A stretch of 64,000 bases of DNA from contig NZ_BNAD01000006.1 of NCBI RefSeq assembly GCF_014653115.1, forward strand, positions 1-64,000, in the 5' to 3' direction. Within the stretch, counting starts at the first letter, position 1. Each line of letters begins with the position of its first letter. Both the position numbers and the translations under genes were made by a program. Below the pieces are notes generated by a model. That model was not told where the DNA came from, did no database searches, and was given only the letters and a program-made list of their open reading frames with translations. The DNA comes from Nocardioides flavus (ex Wang et al. 2016). Lineage in GTDB: Bacteria; Actinomycetota; Actinomycetes; Propionibacteriales; Nocardioidaceae. Below are positions 61,555 through 64,000 of this stretch, one piece after another.

Positions 61555-63294
61555 TCAGCCCAGCAGCGCGCCGGCGTGGGCCGGCACCGACGCCGCCCCG
61601 CCGCGTACGTCCACTCCCGCGGGGGTCTCGAAGAGCACCTCGCGCTCACCGACCTGCACCTCGGCGGGCTCGTCGCCGGTGTTGACCACGACCAGCAGGT
61701 CGCCGCGACGCATGGTGAAGACCCGCCCGTCGACGGTGCACGAGACCGACCCGAACGAGGGGTCGGTGAGCTGCGGCAGCTCGCGCCGCAGTCGTCCGAG
61801 CCTGCGGTAGCAGTCGAGGACCACTGCGTGCCGGCCGCGGGCCCGCTCGTCCCAGTCGAGCCTGGACGCACGGAACGTCTCGGGGTCCTGGGGGTCGAGG
61901 ACCTCGTCGGGGTCCCAGCCCATCTTCGCAAACTCGGCGATCCGACCCTGGGCCGTCGCCGTCCCGAGCTCCGGCTCGGGATGGGAGGTGAAGAACGCGA
62001 ACGGAGTCGAGGCCGCCCACTCCTCCCCCATGAACAGCATCGGGGTGAACGGACCGGCCAGCGTCAGGAGCGCGGCGCAGGCGAGCTGGTCGTCGTCGAG
62101 GTGCTCGGTGAGCCGGTCGCCGCGGGCGCGGTTGCCGACCTGGTCGTGGTTCTGGTTGGCGACCACGAGCCGCCACGTCGGCATGTGCGCGGTGTCGACC
62201 GGCTTGCCGTGGTCGCGCCCGCGGAACGAGGAGTACGTGCCGTCGTGGAAGAACCCCTTCTCGCACACCTTGGCCAGGGCCTCGAGCGGCTCGAAGTCGG
62301 CGTAGTAGCCGGTCGTCTCGCCGCTCAGCGCGACGTGGACGGCGTGGTGGAAGTCGTCGCTCCACTGCGCGTCCAGACCGTGCCCGCCGGCCTCGCGCGG
62401 GCGTACGAGGGTCGTGTCGTTGAGGTCGGACTCGGCGATCAGCGTGAGCGGGCGACGCAGGTGCGCGGACAGCGCGGCCGTCTCGATCGCCATCTCCTCG
62501 AGCAGGTGCACCTCCGAGGTGTCGCTCAGCGCGTGCACGGCGTCGAGGCGCAGCGCGTCGACGTGGTAGTCCTCGAACCACATCCGCACGTTGTCGAGGA
62601 CGAACCGGCGCACCTCCGCCGAGCCCTCACCGTCGAGGTTGACCAGGTCGCCCCACGTGTTGCGGCCGTCCTTGAGGTAGGGGCCGAACAGCGGCAGGTA
62701 GTTGCCGGACGGGCCGAGGTGGTTGTGCACGACGTCCTGCACCACACCGAGCCCGCGCACGTGGCAGGCGTCGACGAAGCGCCGGTAGGCGTCGGGGCCG
62801 CCGTACGGCTCGGCCACGGCGAACCAGGCGACGCCGTCGTAGCCCCAGTTGTGGGTGCCGTTGAAGGCGTTGACCGGCATCACCTCGACGAGGTCGACGC
62901 CGAGCTCGACGAGGTGGTCGAGGCGCGGGATCGCGGAGTCGAGGGTGCCGTCGGGGGTGAACGTGCCGACGTGCAGCTCGTAGAGCACCGACCCGGCGAG
63001 CTGGCGCCCGGTCCACGCGGCGTCGTCCCACTCGTACGCCGTGGTGTCGCGCCGCGAGAGCCCGTGCACGCCGTCGGGCTGGCGGCGCGAGCGCGGGTCG
63101 GGGCGCGGGTCGGGGTCGTCGTCGAGGAGGTAGCCGTAGTCGACGGGCGACCCGGCGGGCACCGGCTCGGCCGGCGTCCACCAGTCGTCGGCGCCGCGGG
63201 TCATGTCGACGACCTCGCTGCCCAGCTGCAGGCGCACCCGCTGCGGGCGCGGCGCCCAGACGTCGAAGGTTCCCCGAGGACTCGTGGTGCTCAT
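61555..63294 (-). CDS. treZ: Malto-oligosyltrehalose trehalohydrolase
   Basis: This 579-residue GH13 enzyme releases trehalose from maltooligosyltrehalose. The N-terminal carbohydrate-binding region opens with [19 protein letters not shown]. The TIM barrel follows with [52 protein letters not shown] (nucleophile Asp), LIAESDLND (acid/base Glu) and [10 protein letters not shown] (third Asp). It lies directly after treY, 1 base away, so the two form the TreY-TreZ trehalose pathway from glycogen or maltodextrin. Confidence 0.95.
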   Translation of the reverse strand: MSTTSPRGTFDVWAPRPQRVRLQLGSEVVDMTRGADDWWTPAEPVPAGSPVDYGYLLDDDPDPRPDPRSRRQPDGVHGLSRRDTTAYEWDDAAWTGRQLAGSVLYELHVGTFTPDGTLDSAIPRLDHLVELGVDLVEVMPVNAFNGTHNWGYDGVAWFAVAEPYGGPDAYRRFVDACHVRGLGVVQDVVHNHLGPSGNYLPLFGPYLKDGRNTWGDLVNLDGEGSAEVRRFVLDNVRMWFEDYHVDALRLDAVHALSDTSEVHLLEEMAIETAALSAHLRRPLTLIAESDLNDTTLVRPREAGGHGLDAQWSDDFHHAVHVALSGETTGYYADFEPLEALAKVCEKGFFHDGTYSSFRGRDHGKPVDTAHMPTWRLVVANQNHDQVGNRARGDRLTEHLDDDQLACAALLTLAGPFTPMLFMGEEWAASTPFAFFTSHPEPELGTATAQGRIAEFAKMGWDPDEVLDPQDPETFRASRLDWDERARGRHAVVLDCYRRLGRLRRELPQLTDPSFGSVSCTVDGRVFTMRRGDLLVVVNTGDEPAEVQVGEREVLFETPAGVDVRGGAASVPAHAGALLG

Positions 63295-63295
63295 G

Positions 63296-64000
63296 TCAGT
63301 CCTTCCTCACCAGCAGGGCGACCGGGTGGACGGCGAGCAGGTCCGCCAGCCGGCCGTCGGTGTCGAGGCCGGTGAGCAGGTCGTGCCAGGGTCCCTCCGG
63401 CAGGTCGAGCAAGGTGTCGCCCCAGCCGCCGGCCGCGGCGAGCCCGACCGGAAGGCGGGTGGCGACGGTGACCGCGCCGCCTCGGTCGAAGGCGACGACG
63501 TGGGCCGCCGCAGTGCCGGTGGCGTGCACCGGCGCGTACGTCGTGAACAGCCCGGGCTGCTCGCGGCGCAGCGTCAGGGCGGTGCAGGTGACGTGCAGCT
63601 TGGTCGCGGCGTCGTCCTCCTCGGTGCCGGCGAGCACCGCGGCCCGGTGGTCGAAGTCGACCGGGCGGCGGTTGTCGGGGTCGACCAGCGACGTCTCCCA
63701 CAGCTCGCTGCCCTGGTAGACGTCGGGCACGCCCGGCATCGTGATCGCGAGCACCTTGGCGGCCAGCGAGTTGGCCTGCGCGGGCTCGTCGATCCGAGCG
63801 GCCAGCCCGGTCAGGACGGCGCGCACCTCCTCGGACTCGAAGACCGCGTCGACCGCGGCGTGCACCTTCGACTCGTACGCCTCGTCGGGCGCGGTCCACG
63901 TCGTCCGGTCGCCGGCCTCGCGCATCGCCTTCTCGGCGTAGCCGTGCAGGCGCTCGCGCAGGTCGGGCAGGTGGTCGGGGGTCTCCCAGTCCCAGACTGC
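63296..64000 (-). CDS. treY: Malto-oligosyltrehalose synthase, C-terminal part (runs off the window)
   Basis: The frame is open to the right edge, so only the C-terminal about 234 residues are present. Visible blocks are [66 protein letters not shown] and [20 protein letters not shown], all characteristic of TreY. TreY converts the reducing end of maltooligosaccharides to trehalose linkage. The open edge upstream begins [20 protein letters not shown], which continues the same frame. The full-length enzyme is normally over 700 residues. Confidence 0.93.
   Translation of the reverse strand, partial: AVWDWETPDHLPDLRERLHGYAEKAMREAGDRTTWTAPDEAYESKVHAAVDAVFESEEVRAVLTGLAARIDEPAQANSLAAKVLAITMPGVPDVYQGSELWETSLVDPDNRRPVDFDHRAAVLAGTEEDDAATKLHVTCTALTLRREQPGLFTTYAPVHATGTAAAHVVAFDRGGAVTVATRLPVGLAAAGGWGDTLLDLPEGPWHDLLTGLDTDGRLADLLAVHPVALLVRKD

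Overview
The window is about 64 kb of very GC-rich DNA with tightly packed genes, many GTG starts and frequent 4-base stop/start overlaps (ATGA, GTGA). The gene families point to an actinobacterium, most likely a Nocardioidaceae-like organism. They include mec-cysO-cysM cysteine synthesis, ClpS next to DUF2017, DUF3039 next to a DEAD/DEAH helicase, two DUF222/HNH (13E12-type) genes, an actinobacterial tmRNA and treYZ. The placement at family level is my inference. No tRNA, rRNA, CRISPR array or complete insertion sequence was seen, and no gene-free stretch exceeds 300 bases.

Region by region: (1) 1-2.2 kb holds a transposase-like 3' end, a long hairpin and a NarL-type two-component pair. (2) 2.2-3.8 kb holds a metallo-beta-lactamase-fold hydrolase coupled to glutamate racemase. 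(3) 3.9-8.8 kb holds exported proteins (alkaline-phosphatase-superfamily protein, CotH/Calx-beta protein, DUF3152 zinc protease) and the first DUF222/HNH gene with repeat-like sequences in it. (4) 8.9-10.6 kb is the mec-cysO-cysM operon. (5) 10.7-16 kb holds an MFS transporter, a Nudix-DUF429 fusion, DUF2017, ClpS, and pncB-pncA for NAD salvage. (6) 16-24.5 kb holds lysG/lysE, a 34-residue zinc-knuckle protein, hppD with a divergent AsnC-type regulator, a trypsin-like protease, a hotdog thioesterase and a frameshifted HxlR regulator. (7) 24-28 kb is a five-gene ECF-sigma/exported-protein cluster. (8) 28-34.4 kb holds IclR, helicase-DUF3039, YqgE, a divergent unknown/TetR pair with a clear palindrome, a DUF3048 lipoprotein, and an NlpC/P60 cell-wall hydrolase behind a c-di-AMP (ydaO-type) riboswitch. 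(9) 34.7-41.3 kb holds FabG-like, PAP2, HIT, DNA-glycosylase-like, second DUF222/HNH, MFS and nuclease genes. (10) 41.3-51.6 kb holds a second ECF-sigma/membrane-protein pair, a BtuF-like protein, a HEAT-repeat/GT4 fusion beside a GT1-type glycosyltransferase, a DJ-1/PfpI protein and an RTX-repeat protein. (11) 51.7-59.6 kb is a core block: ssrA, a CorC-like protein, an amidohydrolase, smpB, an M23 peptidase, ftsX, ftsE and prfB. (12) 59.7-64 kb holds two tandem exported paralogues and treY-treZ.

How the genes work together: ssrA and smpB supply trans-translation. ftsE-ftsX and the coiled-coil M23 peptidase form a division-linked peptidoglycan hydrolase unit. pncB and pncA run NAD salvage. 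mec, cysO and cysM run thiocarboxylate-dependent cysteine synthesis. lysG and lysE control lysine/arginine export. treY and treZ make trehalose from maltodextrin.

The observations most worth checking are a LexA-box-like motif lying over the start codon of both DUF222/HNH genes, the Nudix-DUF429 fusion, the HEAT-GT4/GT1 pair, the CysO C-terminal extension, the frameshifted HxlR gene, an alpha/beta hydrolase lacking its expected nucleophile in a sigma-factor operon, and the c-di-AMP riboswitch.
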